The position numbers were made by a program, and so were the translations under genes. The notes below the pieces were generated by a model. It saw only the letters and a list, made by a program, of their open reading frames with translations, searched no databases and was not told the origin of the DNA. A stretch of DNA of 39,556 nt from Bacilli bacterium (GTDB lineage: Bacteria > Bacillota_I > Bacilli_A > RF39 > UBA660), in contig JAFSFI010000008.1 of NCBI GenBank assembly GCA_017435255.1, forward strand, positions 65,765 to 105,320. Reading direction: 5' to 3'. Below, piece after piece: positions 24,708 to 33,019 of the stretch (positions are counted from its first letter, which is position 1; every line of letters starts with the position of its first letter).

Positions 24708-25355
24708 ATGGATTATGTAATTGTATTATCAAGAACGGTTATATTTTATTTAGTTATTACTGCTATATATAGATTTATGGGAAAAAGGGAGATAGGGCAG
24801 CTTGGGATGGTAGATTTAATTGTATCTATTTTGATAGCTGAACTTGCTGCGATGGCAATAGAAAATAGGAGTGAAAGCATATTTTTGTCGTTATTTCCAA
24901 TTGTATTATTAGTTATAATTCAAGTTGGGATGTCTTATATATCGCTTAAAAATTCAAAAATTAGAAATCTTTTTGATGGTAATCCTTCCGTTATTATAAA
25001 TAGGGGTAAAATTAACTTCAGAGAGATGGTTAAACAACGTTATAATATTGATGATCTTTTGACTCAACTGAGAGAGAAACATATAAGAAGTATTGAAGAA
25101 GTGGATTATGCGGTGTTAGAAACAAGTGGTAAATTATCAGTTTTTGATAAAGATAGCAAATTGTATGGAGAATATCCAATGCCGTTGATATTAGACGGTG
25201 AGATTGATTATGATACACTTCGTCAAATTAATAAAACTGATAAATGGTTATATAATTGTTTAGACGATGAAGGTGTTGATTTAAAAGAAGTTTTTTATGC
25301 TTTTTATCGAAATAAAAAACTATTCTTGATAAGAGATAAGGATTTACGAAAATGA
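24708..25355 (+). CDS. DUF421 (YetF-family) membrane protein, probably forespore-expressed
   Basis: A 215-residue protein with three membrane helices in the first 80 residues (the first contains RTVIFYLVITAIYRF), the family motif MGKREIGQLGMVDLIVSILIAELAA, and a C-terminal cytoplasmic domain with NPSVIINRGKINFREMVKQRY and VDYAVLETSGKLSVF. This is the YetF/YrbG group; relatives carrying DUF421 have been linked to spore resistance in Bacillus. Start ATG 24708 with AGGAGG at 24696-24701; the open frame reaches 24654, but that part holds the promoter. The sigma-G-type promoter argues for a role in the forespore membrane. Confidence 0.85.
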   Translation: MDYVIVLSRTVIFYLVITAIYRFMGKREIGQLGMVDLIVSILIAELAAMAIENRSESIFLSLFPIVLLVIIQVGMSYISLKNSKIRNLFDGNPSVIINRGKINFREMVKQRYNIDDLLTQLREKHIRSIEEVDYAVLETSGKLSVFDKDSKLYGEYPMPLILDGEIDYDTLRQINKTDKWLYNCLDDEGVDLKEVFYAFYRNKKLFLIRDKDLRK

Positions 25356-25380
25356 AGCATAGTTTTAAGATGTTTTATAA

Positions 25381-25418
25381 AAAAAGACTAGTTGGGAATT
25401 TCTTCCTCTAGTCTTTTT
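25381..25418. terminator. Bidirectional terminator between convergent genes
   Basis: AAAAAGACTAG/CTAGTCTTTTT with a 16-base loop; A-run and T-run on the two sides. The last codons of the minus-strand gene lie inside it. Confidence 0.82.
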
Positions 25419-26869
25419 ACTTTTGTGTTATTTTTTTCTAATACTGTATTTAACTTTTGATTATATTCTCTTGAAATATTATATTTTACTAACAACTCTT
25501 TTTCAATCGAATCTAAGTTGGCCATCATTTCATAATATTCAGGAATTAAGTTGGCATATTCACTAAATTCTTTTTGGAATTCTTTTTTGATATTTTTTAT
25601 ATCAACCATACTTTTGTCTATCATTAAAGACATATCTTTTATACTGTTAATATTTGATAATATTTCTTCTTCGTAGTCTATAAAATTTATTTTGGTAGTT
25701 ACTTTTGACTCTTTAGCACGAACTTTTATTGATGAAGATATACCAGATACTGCTGCTATCATTAATCCCATTTTTAAAATGTTTCCACCTCTTGTAAATG
25801 GTATTGCAGGGGTAGTTGCTAAAACAAGCGTAGAAGTTAATAGTCTTGCATAATTTATTGCTGTTTCAGATTTATACTCAGCTTTTTTTGTGATATTAGT
25901 AGCATTAGATACTTTAGTCTCAATTTCTTTTATTATATAATTATATTCTTTTGAAAATAAACCTATATAATTATTTATTTTTTCTACATCAGTATATTTG
26001 TCTTTTAGTTCATCAAACTCCTGATCTCTTATTTTTAATGTTTCTTTTTTGCTATTTAACCTGTTAGATATATCGTCTTTTTTTGTTTCAATAAAAATTA
26101 TGTCATCAATTAAACTAATATATTCTTCTATTTGTTTTATGTTTTTTAATACACTTTCATTAAGGTTATTATCTTTCATAGTTGTTTTATATTCTTCTAT
26201 TAATTGAGATATGTAATTGTCATTATTTGCATGAACAGTTATTTTATCCAAATTAGTTTGATAAAATTCTTTTTTAATTTGTTCAAATCGTTTAATTAAC
26301 TTATTTAAATATTCGATTAATTTTTCTGTTTCATCTAATATAACTTCATCTTGTTCTTTTTCCTCTAATATATCTAGTTCGTATTTTATAGTTTGAATTT
26401 CATTATAATTTATTATTAACATCTTTTCGATTTCATCTAATGTATTGGTTTTAATGCTGATATCATTATAATTTTCTTCATTTTCAACAGTATCTTTAGC
26501 ATATATTTTACTTGGAATATAATTTTCAATATCTTCTTTTATTTTAATATCATCTTTTTTATTTTGTTCTGGTTTTAGTGTTGAGTCTAATTTTTTTTGC
26601 TTTTTGTCTACTTCTTGAAGTGGTTCTATCCCTATAGTTCTAGTAGGTTTTATTATTGTTTCTCTTTCGTTTTTGTTAGTAGGAATTTCACAAACTACTT
26701 CTTTTTTTGGAACATTAGGAGTAGTAGGGGATAAAGGAATGTTTTTAGTAGTTTTATCTTCACTAATTTTTTCTTGTTTAGAAATGACTTTTTTCTCTAG
26801 ACTGCTTTTTTTATCAATAGGTGTTGTTTTTTTTCTAAACCATTTGAAAATATTCTTTGCAGGTTTCAT
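25388..26869 (-). CDS. Coiled-coil protein with central hydrophobic segment, unknown
   Basis: A 493-residue protein. Residues 1-20 are basic (KNIFKWFRKK), residues 20-125 are charged and probably disordered, and residues about 130-335 are long coiled coil (for example DEIEKMLIINYNEIQTIKYE). A hydrophobic stretch spans 343-380 (ARLLTSTLVLATTPAIPF, then ILKMGLMIAAVSGIS), which could be a membrane hairpin. A second coiled coil runs to the end. No catalytic motif is seen. It is third in a minus-strand operon after yidD and a ZnuA-like lipoprotein, with about 20 bases between genes and AGAGGA before the start. The shape suggests a structural or membrane-shaping part; this is inference. Confidence 0.68.
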   Translation of the reverse strand: MKPAKNIFKWFRKKTTPIDKKSSLEKKVISKQEKISEDKTTKNIPLSPTTPNVPKKEVVCEIPTNKNERETIIKPTRTIGIEPLQEVDKKQKKLDSTLKPEQNKKDDIKIKEDIENYIPSKIYAKDTVENEENYNDISIKTNTLDEIEKMLIINYNEIQTIKYELDILEEKEQDEVILDETEKLIEYLNKLIKRFEQIKKEFYQTNLDKITVHANNDNYISQLIEEYKTTMKDNNLNESVLKNIKQIEEYISLIDDIIFIETKKDDISNRLNSKKETLKIRDQEFDELKDKYTDVEKINNYIGLFSKEYNYIIKEIETKVSNATNITKKAEYKSETAINYARLLTSTLVLATTPAIPFTRGGNILKMGLMIAAVSGISSSIKVRAKESKVTTKINFIDYEEEILSNINSIKDMSLMIDKSMVDIKNIKKEFQKEFSEYANLIPEYYEMMANLDSIEKELLVKYNISREYNQKLNTVLEKNNTKVKRLEEEIPN

Positions 26870-26889
26870 ACTTTATCCTCTTTTCTATA

Positions 26890-27753
26890 TTATCTATAAG
26901 TTTCCTTCTTTATAAGTTCTAAATTTTCATTCATAAGTTTTACATAGTCGTAACTATTGTTTCTTTCTTCGTCTGTAATATTTGAAAGATTTTTGAATGT
27001 TAGGATACTAACAGTCGTGTTTTGTTCTAAGTTTTTAATATGCTCATTTTCCTTGTCATTTTCTAAGATAATTATATATTGATTAGTTCCATCGTTAATT
27101 AATGTAGTGGCGTCTGATATTATTTTGTCTGTTACAGTATCTGGATCTAAAGAGATGATTTCAAAACCATATTTTTCCAAGAACTTAAAGACATCGTTAG
27201 ATACGATTAATGTTTTAACGCTTGAATTTTCTGCAGTCACTTTTATTTCTGCATCTAGTTCTGATAATTTTAATTTTAAATCATCATAATGTTCATCTAT
27301 TTCTTTATTTAGATATGAACTATGGATATATTCTTGTAGACCGTTTTTAATATTTTGACTAATCATTAGTAAGTTCGATGGGTTTAGCCACAATTCTTCA
27401 ATTCCATACTTTAGTTCCATTCCAAAACTAGCATCGATAGGTAGGATATCATTGTTTCTATTTAATAGGTTTAATGCAATGTCTTTATCACTAGATAATC
27501 CTAAATAAATAAATAAATCTTTTTTGCTATAATCGTTTAACTGTTTGTCTTTAAATTTATATTCATAAATATTTGTTCCATCTGGATATATTGAATTAAC
27601 TACAGAATGCTCTCCATATAATTCGTTAGTAACATATTCTATTGGATAAGCAGTAGTAATAATGTGAATTCCTTCCATATTGTCTCTTTTAAAGCAACCT
27701 GTAGTAAGGAATACAAGTAATAATAATGTGACTAATAATAATTTCTTTTTCAT
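26890..27753 (-). CDS. ZnuA/TroA-like substrate-binding lipoprotein lacking the metal-ligand histidines
   Basis: A 287-residue lipoprotein (lipobox TTGC) with the fold of cluster A-1 metal-binding proteins: [20 protein letters not shown], then [72 protein letters not shown] and the closing dipole helix. The three histidines that normally bind Zn or Mn are replaced: NPHDYEPT reads [16 protein letters not shown] reads EELWLNP, and VSHDAF reads VSNDVF. No permease or ATPase gene is nearby. It may bind another ligand or serve as a structural protein. It overlaps yidD by ATGA. Confidence 0.75.
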   Translation of the reverse strand: MKKKLLLVTLLLLVFLTTGCFKRDNMEGIHIITTAYPIEYVTNELYGEHSVVNSIYPDGTNIYEYKFKDKQLNDYSKKDLFIYLGLSSDKDIALNLLNRNNDILPIDASFGMELKYGIEELWLNPSNLLMISQNIKNGLQEYIHSSYLNKEIDEHYDDLKLKLSELDAEIKVTAENSSVKTLIVSNDVFKFLEKYGFEIISLDPDTVTDKIISDATTLINDGTNQYIIILENDKENEHIKNLEQNTTVSILTFKNLSNITDEERNNSYDYVKLMNENLELIKKETYR

Positions 27754-27971
27754 AATTTCTCCTTTTTAGGTACAGGGTCATAGCCTCCTTTGGATAGAGG
27801 GTTGCACCTTAATATTCTTTTTATTGTTAAAAATGTTCCTTTAATACTTCCGTAAGTATCAATTGCTTCTATTCCATAGTTAGAACAAGTGGGAATAAAT
27901 TTGCAATAGGAATGAGTTGGTAAGGGAATTTTTTGATACACTTTGATTAAAAAAATAAGTACATATTTCAT
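27750..27971 (-). CDS. yidD: Membrane protein insertion efficiency factor YidD
   Basis: A 73-residue protein assisting YidC/Oxa1-type membrane insertion. The family motif is clear: [33 protein letters not shown], and [17 protein letters not shown], with three cysteines. It usually lies between rnpA and yidC at the origin; here it heads a three-gene minus-strand operon, divergent from rnc. It is coupled by a four-base overlap to the ZnuA-like gene. Confidence 0.93.
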   Translation of the reverse strand: MKYVLIFLIKVYQKIPLPTHSYCKFIPTCSNYGIEAIDTYGSIKGTFLTIKRILRCNPLSKGGYDPVPKKEKL

Positions 27972-27988
27972 ACCATCACCATGAAATT

Positions 27989-28017
27989 ATTTTACTATTA
28001 ATTTGTTTATTAATCAA
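27989..28017 (-). promoter_or_regulatory. Sigma-A promoter of the yidD operon
   Basis: On the minus strand: TTGATT (28012-28017), 17 bases, TAAAAT (27989-27994). It is back to back with the rnc promoter. Confidence 0.55.
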
Positions 28018-28023
28018 TAATAG

Positions 28024-28053
28024 TTGGACTATATTTTGTATTTTTGATATAAT
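28024..28053 (+). promoter_or_regulatory. Sigma-A promoter of rnc
   Basis: TTGGAC (28024-28029), 18 bases, TATAAT (28048-28053), 15 bases before the ATG at 28069; the GGTGATT ribosome site directly follows. Confidence 0.68.
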
Positions 28054-28068
28054 TGTCATGGTGATTAT

Positions 28069-28740
28069 ATGAATAAACTATTTAAAAGATTAGGAATAGT
28101 TCCTTGTGATATGAGACTTTATCAAACTGCATTCTCCCATTCTTCATATGTTAATGAAAATCATTTAAAAGCAGACTATGAGAGATTAGAGTTTTTAGGT
28201 GATGCAGTTTTAGAATTGGTAACCAGTGATTATTTATATCGTAATAAAAACTTTAAAGAGGGGGATATGACTAAGATACGAGCTAGCTATGTGTGTGAAA
28301 ATGCATTGGCTGAATATTCTCGTGATTTAGGACTAAGTGATTATATAAAAGTAGGTCATGGTGAAGAAGCAGATGGTGGAAGATACAAGAAAGTAATCCA
28401 AGCAGATATATTTGAAGCATTGATGGGTGCAATTTATTTAGATTTGGGATTCGATATAGTAAAAAAAGTTATACTTTCTATTGTGGTTCCTTATATTGAA
28501 GATCCTAATATATCTTTCTTTAAAGATTATAAGTCTGTACTTCAAGAATATGTTCAAACAGAACAAAGGGGACTTGTTTATGAACTAGAAAATGAGGAAG
28601 GTCCTTCACACAATAAAACATTTACTATAGTAGTTAGAATTGATAATATCATTTATGGTAGAGGAAGTGCTCCTAGTAAAAAGGAAGCCGAACAAGAAGC
28701 TGCAAAAAACGCTTTAGATAAACTTGCAAAAATAGAGTAA
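28069..28740 (+). CDS. rnc: Ribonuclease III
   Basis: Double-strand-specific endoribonuclease for rRNA processing and mRNA decay. It has 223 residues: nuclease domain at about 1-145 with the signature YERLEFLGDAVLEL and the later acidic residues in IQADIFEALMGAIYLD, then a double-stranded RNA-binding domain at about 152-222 ending in APSKKEAEQEAAKNALDKL. Complete. In many Bacillota rnc is followed by smc and ftsY; here it is followed by an RNase J gene, joining two ribonucleases. Confidence 0.96.
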   Translation: MNKLFKRLGIVPCDMRLYQTAFSHSSYVNENHLKADYERLEFLGDAVLELVTSDYLYRNKNFKEGDMTKIRASYVCENALAEYSRDLGLSDYIKVGHGEEADGGRYKKVIQADIFEALMGAIYLDLGFDIVKKVILSIVVPYIEDPNISFFKDYKSVLQEYVQTEQRGLVYELENEEGPSHNKTFTIVVRIDNIIYGRGSAPSKKEAEQEAAKNALDKLAKIE

Positions 28741-28752
28741 TTTTGCTATAAT
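28724..28752 (+). promoter_or_regulatory. Sigma-A promoter of the RNase J gene, overlapping the rnc 3' end
   Basis: TTGCAA (28724-28729), 17 bases, TATAAT (28747-28752). The -35 box is inside the last codons of rnc. Confidence 0.6.
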
Positions 28753-28795
28753 TACCAAGTTGTTTAAACTTGTATATAAAGAAAGGAGAAATATT

Positions 28796-30448
28796 TTGAG
28801 TAAAATTAGAATTTTTAGTTTAGGTGGACTAAATGAAAACGGAAAAAACATGTATGTAGTTGAAGTAGATAAAGATATTTTTGTTTTTGATGCAGGACTT
28901 AAATACGGTAGCGATAAAACATTAGGTGTTGATTATATTTTGCCCGATTACAAATATATAAAAGAAAATAAAGAAAGGGTAAAAGGTATATTTTTAACAC
29001 ATGGACATGATAGCAATATGGGTGCTGTAGCAGATATATTGTTTGAAATGCCAGATTTACCTATATATGGTACAAAATTTACATTAGAAATATTGCGACG
29101 TGATTTAGATGAGAATAATATTATAGGAACTAATATAAAAGAAATTAGACCACATTCCAAACTTACTTTTGGGGATTTAGCTTTATTTCCTATTAGTGTA
29201 ACTCATTCAATACCAGATGCTGTTTGTTTTGTATTATATACTGAAGATGGTGCCATTGTTTATACTGGGGACTTTGTATTTGATTACTTAGTTGATGGGC
29301 CTTATAAAACAGACATAGGAAAACTTGCTTATGTAGGAAAGCAAGGTGTATTATGTTTGCTTGCTGAATCTATGTATGCAGAAAAAAAAGGACATACTAG
29401 TCCAAGTAATAGAATTGATGATTTTATTAAAAAAGTTTTACAAAGAAATGAAGATAGAATCATTGCTACTATTTTCCCAGCACATATAGCAAGAGTTCAA
29501 GAGATTTTCGATGAAGTTTCAAAAACCAAAAGAAAAGTTATTATAATGGGTAAAACCCTACAAACAACCATTATGTCTTCTATAGAAATGGGATATTTAA
29601 AAATTGATAAAAATAAAATAGGTGATTTATCTAATTTAGATGATAAAGGGGTAGTAGTATTAATTTCTGATGAAAAAGAAAAACCATTTATGAATTTAGA
29701 AAGAATCTTAAGAGGATTTGATAAATATATTAAATTAAAAGATACAGACACAATATTCATTACTGAGCCACCTTATGAGGGGATTGAAAAAAGAATGGCT
29801 CTTGTTATGGATGAAATTGCTAAAGCAAATGTTAACGTTGTGTCACTTTCCGCAAAAAAACATTTATTGCATCATGCGTCTCAAGAAGATTTAATGCTAA
29901 TGATTAATTTGATGAATCCTAAATACTATTTTCCAGTAAAAGGTGAGTATCGTCATCAAGTTATGAATGCTGAACTTGCTGAAAAAGTTGGTGTTCCTAA
30001 GGAAAACATCATATTAAAACAAAATGGTGATGTAGCTACATTTGTTAATGGAATTTTGACAGAAGATTTTGACAAAGTTGAAATTGATGAAATATTAATA
30101 GATGGTAAGAGTCAAGGCGATATAGGCGAATTAGTGTTAAAAGACAGAGAAATGTTAGGTGACAGTGGAATTGTTATTGTAAGTTGTACACTTGATAGAA
30201 GCACGAAAAAGGTTTTAGCAGGTCCAGAAATATTAACAAGAGGATTTGTATATGTCAAAGAAAGCGGGGATTTGTTAAAAGAAAGTGAAGAAATTTGCTT
30301 GCAAGTTATAGAGGCTAATATAGAGCCTGAAGCTAGTAAAGTTGATTATACTGCAATTAAGAATTCTATAAGAGATAAGTTGGGAAAATTCTTATATAAA
30401 GAAACTGAAAGTAGACCTATGATTATTACTGTAATTCAAGAAGTATAA
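28796..30448 (+). CDS. rnjB: RNase J-family protein with degenerate metal site (RNase J2-like)
   Basis: Beta-CASP metallo-beta-lactamase ribonuclease, 550 residues. The main metal motif, HxHxDH in active RNase J1, reads HGHDSN here (H69, H71, S73, N74). The histidine in VTHSIPDA and the aspartate in YTGDFVFD remain, but the final HGEYR histidine is Lys (PVKGEYRH). This pattern fits RNase J2, which has weak activity and works with J1. The C-terminal domain ends RPMIITVIQEV, as in the family. Start TTG 28796 is supported by AAAGGAG at 28782-28788; the frame opens at 28760, but that stretch includes the leader. No second RNase J gene is in the window. Confidence 0.88.
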   Translation: MSKIRIFSLGGLNENGKNMYVVEVDKDIFVFDAGLKYGSDKTLGVDYILPDYKYIKENKERVKGIFLTHGHDSNMGAVADILFEMPDLPIYGTKFTLEILRRDLDENNIIGTNIKEIRPHSKLTFGDLALFPISVTHSIPDAVCFVLYTEDGAIVYTGDFVFDYLVDGPYKTDIGKLAYVGKQGVLCLLAESMYAEKKGHTSPSNRIDDFIKKVLQRNEDRIIATIFPAHIARVQEIFDEVSKTKRKVIIMGKTLQTTIMSSIEMGYLKIDKNKIGDLSNLDDKGVVVLISDEKEKPFMNLERILRGFDKYIKLKDTDTIFITEPPYEGIEKRMALVMDEIAKANVNVVSLSAKKHLLHHASQEDLMLMINLMNPKYYFPVKGEYRHQVMNAELAEKVGVPKENIILKQNGDVATFVNGILTEDFDKVEIDEILIDGKSQGDIGELVLKDREMLGDSGIVIVSCTLDRSTKKVLAGPEILTRGFVYVKESGDLLKESEEICLQVIEANIEPEASKVDYTAIKNSIRDKLGKFLYKETESRPMIITVIQEV

Positions 30449-30450
30449 TA

Positions 30451-30488
30451 ATAAAACCTTACAACAAATGTAAGGTTTTATTTTTTTA
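30451..30488. terminator. Bidirectional terminator between the RNase J gene and sspI
   Basis: Perfect 13-bp stem ATAAAACCTTACA/TGTAAGGTTTTAT with loop ACAAA and a T-run after it; the last codons of sspI lie in and beside the 3' arm. Confidence 0.88.
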
Positions 30489-30687
30489 TTCTATTGTGTA
30501 GTATATTTAATATTTCTTGTTTCATTTCTTCGTTGGAGTCTGTCCAAAGAATTTCCATAAATACTCCCATTCCTGGAAGCGCAATTTCGTCTTTTTCTTG
30601 AATTGATTCTTCAATAGCGCTTCTTAATGTTGTAATATCGTCATCTTTAAAATTATTAATAATATGTTTTCTAATATCTATATCCAT
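30478..30687 (-). CDS. sspI: Small acid-soluble spore protein SspI
   Basis: Minor SASP of the spore core, 69 residues. The pattern DIDIRKHIINNF, IEESIQ, then EIALPGMGVFMEILW and EEMKQEILNILHNRI matches SspI throughout, including the LPG-hG motif. Ribosome site AGGAGG. Its sigma-G-type promoter is clear. Monocistronic and terminated by the shared hairpin at 30451. It marks the organism as a true spore former. Confidence 0.92.
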   Translation of the reverse strand: MDIDIRKHIINNFKDDDITTLRSAIEESIQEKDEIALPGMGVFMEILWTDSNEEMKQEILNILHNRIKK

Positions 30688-30704
30688 AATATTCCTCCTA
30701 GATA

Positions 30705-30734
30705 TATTATGTTGCTAACTAGATATAAATATAC
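30705..30734 (-). promoter_or_regulatory. Sigma-G promoter of sspI
   Basis: On the minus strand: GTATA (30730-30734), 18 bases, CATAATA (30705-30711), matching GHATR-18-CATWNTA at every position. It lies just before the AGGAGG of sspI, as in other SASP genes. Confidence 0.78.
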
Positions 30735-30765
30735 ACATATGTTATAATTTATAAAGGTGATATAA

Positions 30766-31128
30766 ATGAAAGTAGTGTTCATATATTTGTTTAGCTTATT
30801 TATGATTTTCTCATTAGATTTTTCTACTATATTGTGGTTTTTTGGTGATATAAATTTAGTGATTGCTATAGCAAGTATTGTAAACTTTATTATTTATAAA
30901 ATTATAATTAACAAATTTAATACAAATCCTTTTTTACTACCTATAATTGTTACTATTTTATTATATTTAATTTTAAGAATATGGTATTTGCTTACTTATA
31001 GATGCTTAAATTGTTTAGATGTATACTTTATTCAGTTTTTCGTATTAATTCCTATTACTTCTTGTTTATTAATATTAATTTATGAATTTGTAGGGAAGTG
31101 TTTTTATGCAATTAAAAATAAAAAATAA
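30766..31128 (+). CDS. Small polytopic membrane protein, unknown
   Basis: A 120-residue protein with four hydrophobic segments (about 2-22, 26-48, 52-76, 86-110) and two cysteines in CLNCLD between the last two. A TATAAT box at 30743-30748 and AAGGTGAT before the ATG support expression. It overlaps the YgjP-like gene by 23 bases, so the two are probably co-translated. No family recognised. Confidence 0.62.
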   Translation: MKVVFIYLFSLFMIFSLDFSTILWFFGDINLVIAIASIVNFIIYKIIINKFNTNPFLLPIIVTILLYLILRIWYLLTYRCLNCLDVYFIQFFVLIPITSCLLILIYEFVGKCFYAIKNKK

Positions 31129-31744
31129 GTTATATGACGTTGATATAATAAAAAAAAGAACTAATAAAAATACTTATATAAGAGTAAAGGAAGATTTAAC
31201 TATATATGTTACTACTAATAGTTTAATATCAGATAAAAAGATTTCCAAAGTTTTAGAAGAAGCAACTCCTTCTATTGTTAAAATGATTGAAAAAGTAGAA
31301 AAGAAACTAGATAAAAATAATTATTTCTTTTATTTAGGTAAAAGATATGATGTTATTTATACTAATGATAAAGACGTGGTTTTAGGAGAATCTAAAGTTT
31401 TTATTCCTAAAGGTCTAGATATTGACAAATGGTATAAAAAACAAGCAGCTAAATTATTCTTAGAAAGATTAAATTATAACTATTCTCTTTATAATAAAAA
31501 AATTCCATATCCTTCTTTAACTATTAGAAAGATGACTAGTAGATGGGGAGTGTGTAACACTAAATTAAATAAAATTACTTTAAATTTAGAATTGATTAAA
31601 AAAGATATAATTTGTTTGGATTATGTTATTATGCACGAATTAAGTCATTTTATTTATCACGATCATTCTAAAAACTTTTGGGGTTTAGTGGAGGAAAATT
31701 TTCCTAAATACAAAAGCGTTAGAAAACTGATGAAAGAAGATTAA
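31106..31744 (+). CDS. YgjP-like zinc metallopeptidase
   Basis: A 212-residue cytoplasmic protein of the YgjP (DUF45, WLM-like) family. The zinc site HELSH (H177, E178, H181) is followed by HDHSKNFWGLV, giving a third histidine near 187; WGVC (about 147-150) and ITLNLELI are also conserved in the family. Substrate is unknown. AGGGAAG precedes the ATG. It is followed by a SpoU methyltransferase gene with its own TATAAT box at 31753-31758. Confidence 0.85.
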   Translation: MQLKIKNKLYDVDIIKKRTNKNTYIRVKEDLTIYVTTNSLISDKKISKVLEEATPSIVKMIEKVEKKLDKNNYFFYLGKRYDVIYTNDKDVVLGESKVFIPKGLDIDKWYKKQAAKLFLERLNYNYSLYNKKIPYPSLTIRKMTSRWGVCNTKLNKITLNLELIKKDIICLDYVIMHELSHFIYHDHSKNFWGLVEENFPKYKSVRKLMKED

Positions 31745-31776
31745 TTTTATAGTATAATTGAAAGTAGGTGAGAAGT

Positions 31777-32511
31777 ATGCTTATTACGAGTTTAGAAAAT
31801 GAAAGAATAAAAAATTATATTAAATTAAAAGATAAAAAATATAGAAAAAGAACTAATACATTTATAGTAGAAGGCTTACATCTAGTACTAGAAGCTTATA
31901 AGAGTGGTAACTTAATTGAATTAATCATTGAAAAAGATGAAGTTCTTCCTTTAGATGTTCCAACTATTTTTGTTACTAACGAGATCATAAATAAGATATC
32001 TTCTTTAGAAACCCCAGTAACTGTTTTGGGTTTATGTAAAATTAGTGGTAAAAAAGAAATAGAGGGTTCTAAAGTGTTGATGCTTGATGGCGTTCAAGAT
32101 CCAGGTAATTTAGGAACCATAATTAGAAGTAGTGTAGCATTTGATGTTGATACTATTGTGTTGGGTGAAAATACTGTTGATTTTTATAATCCAAAGGTAG
32201 TAAGAGCCACGCAAGGAATGTTATTTCATATTAATATTATAAATAGAGATTTAGAAAGTGTAATTAATGAATTAAAATCTAGAGAAATACCTATTTATGG
32301 TACTAAGGTCGAATATGGAGAAGATGTAAGAAGCTTCCCTGATAAAGATAAAAAAGCATATGGATTAGTAATGGGTAATGAAGGATCGGGTGTTAGTTCG
32401 GAAGTTTTAGATATGTGTGATAAATATATTTATATAGATATGAATGAAAAAGTAGAAAGTTTAAATGTAAGTATTGCTACTTCAATTATTCTTTATGAAT
32501 TAAATAGGTGA
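31777..32511 (+). CDS. TrmH/SpoU-family RNA 2'-O-methyltransferase
   Basis: A 244-residue knotted (SPOUT) methyltransferase, RlmB/TsnR-like. The N-terminal substrate-binding domain has FIVEGLHLVLEAYKSG. The catalytic domain shows the three SpoU motifs: MLDGVQDPGNLGTIIRS, YGLVMGNEGSGVSSEV and VESLNVSIATSIILYE. The target is probably rRNA, but tRNA is possible. Start ATG 31777, after AGGTGAG (31766-31772); GTG 31768 would overlap that site. It ends four bases before rimM. Confidence 0.87.
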   Translation: MLITSLENERIKNYIKLKDKKYRKRTNTFIVEGLHLVLEAYKSGNLIELIIEKDEVLPLDVPTIFVTNEIINKISSLETPVTVLGLCKISGKKEIEGSKVLMLDGVQDPGNLGTIIRSSVAFDVDTIVLGENTVDFYNPKVVRATQGMLFHINIINRDLESVINELKSREIPIYGTKVEYGEDVRSFPDKDKKAYGLVMGNEGSGVSSEVLDMCDKYIYIDMNEKVESLNVSIATSIILYELNR

Positions 32512-32515
32512 TATT

Positions 32516-33019
32516 ATGGAATATATATTTATTGGAAAAATAGTTAGTACACATGGTATAAAAGGTGAAATTAAAATAATTAGTGAATTTGACTTTAAAG
32601 ATAAAGCATTTAAACCAGGTAATGAAATCTACTTTGGTAAAGAAAAAAATAAGTTTATTATATCTAGTTATAGAAGACACAAAAACTATGAAATGATTAC
32701 TATGGAAGGATATAATAATATTAATTTAGTATTGCCGTTTATAAAGGATGATGTGTATATATTGGATAGTGAATTAAATTTAGATGAAGACGAGTATTTA
32801 GATTCTAGTTTATTAGGACTTAATATTTATAATAATGATGAGTTGTTAGGGGAAATTACAGAAGTATTTAGCCCTAGTCCTAATAGAAAAGTTATCAGAT
32901 TTGTTAAGGATGGGAAAAATTACCTAGTTCCTTATGTGAAAAGTTTTGTAAAATTAATAGATTTATCTAGCAAAAAAATGATATTATATTCTATGGAAGG
33001 AGTGTTAGAATGCGAATAG
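32516..33019 (+). CDS. rimM: Ribosome maturation factor RimM
   Basis: Assembly factor for the 30S head, acting with S19 and S13. It has 167 residues: an N-terminal beta-barrel ([17 protein letters not shown]) and a C-terminal PRC-barrel ([20 protein letters not shown], then [19 protein letters not shown]). Complete. The last ten bases overlap trmD, the usual arrangement. Confidence 0.93.
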   Translation: MEYIFIGKIVSTHGIKGEIKIISEFDFKDKAFKPGNEIYFGKEKNKFIISSYRRHKNYEMITMEGYNNINLVLPFIKDDVYILDSELNLDEDEYLDSSLLGLNIYNNDELLGEITEVFSPSPNRKVIRFVKDGKNYLVPYVKSFVKLIDLSSKKMILYSMEGVLECE

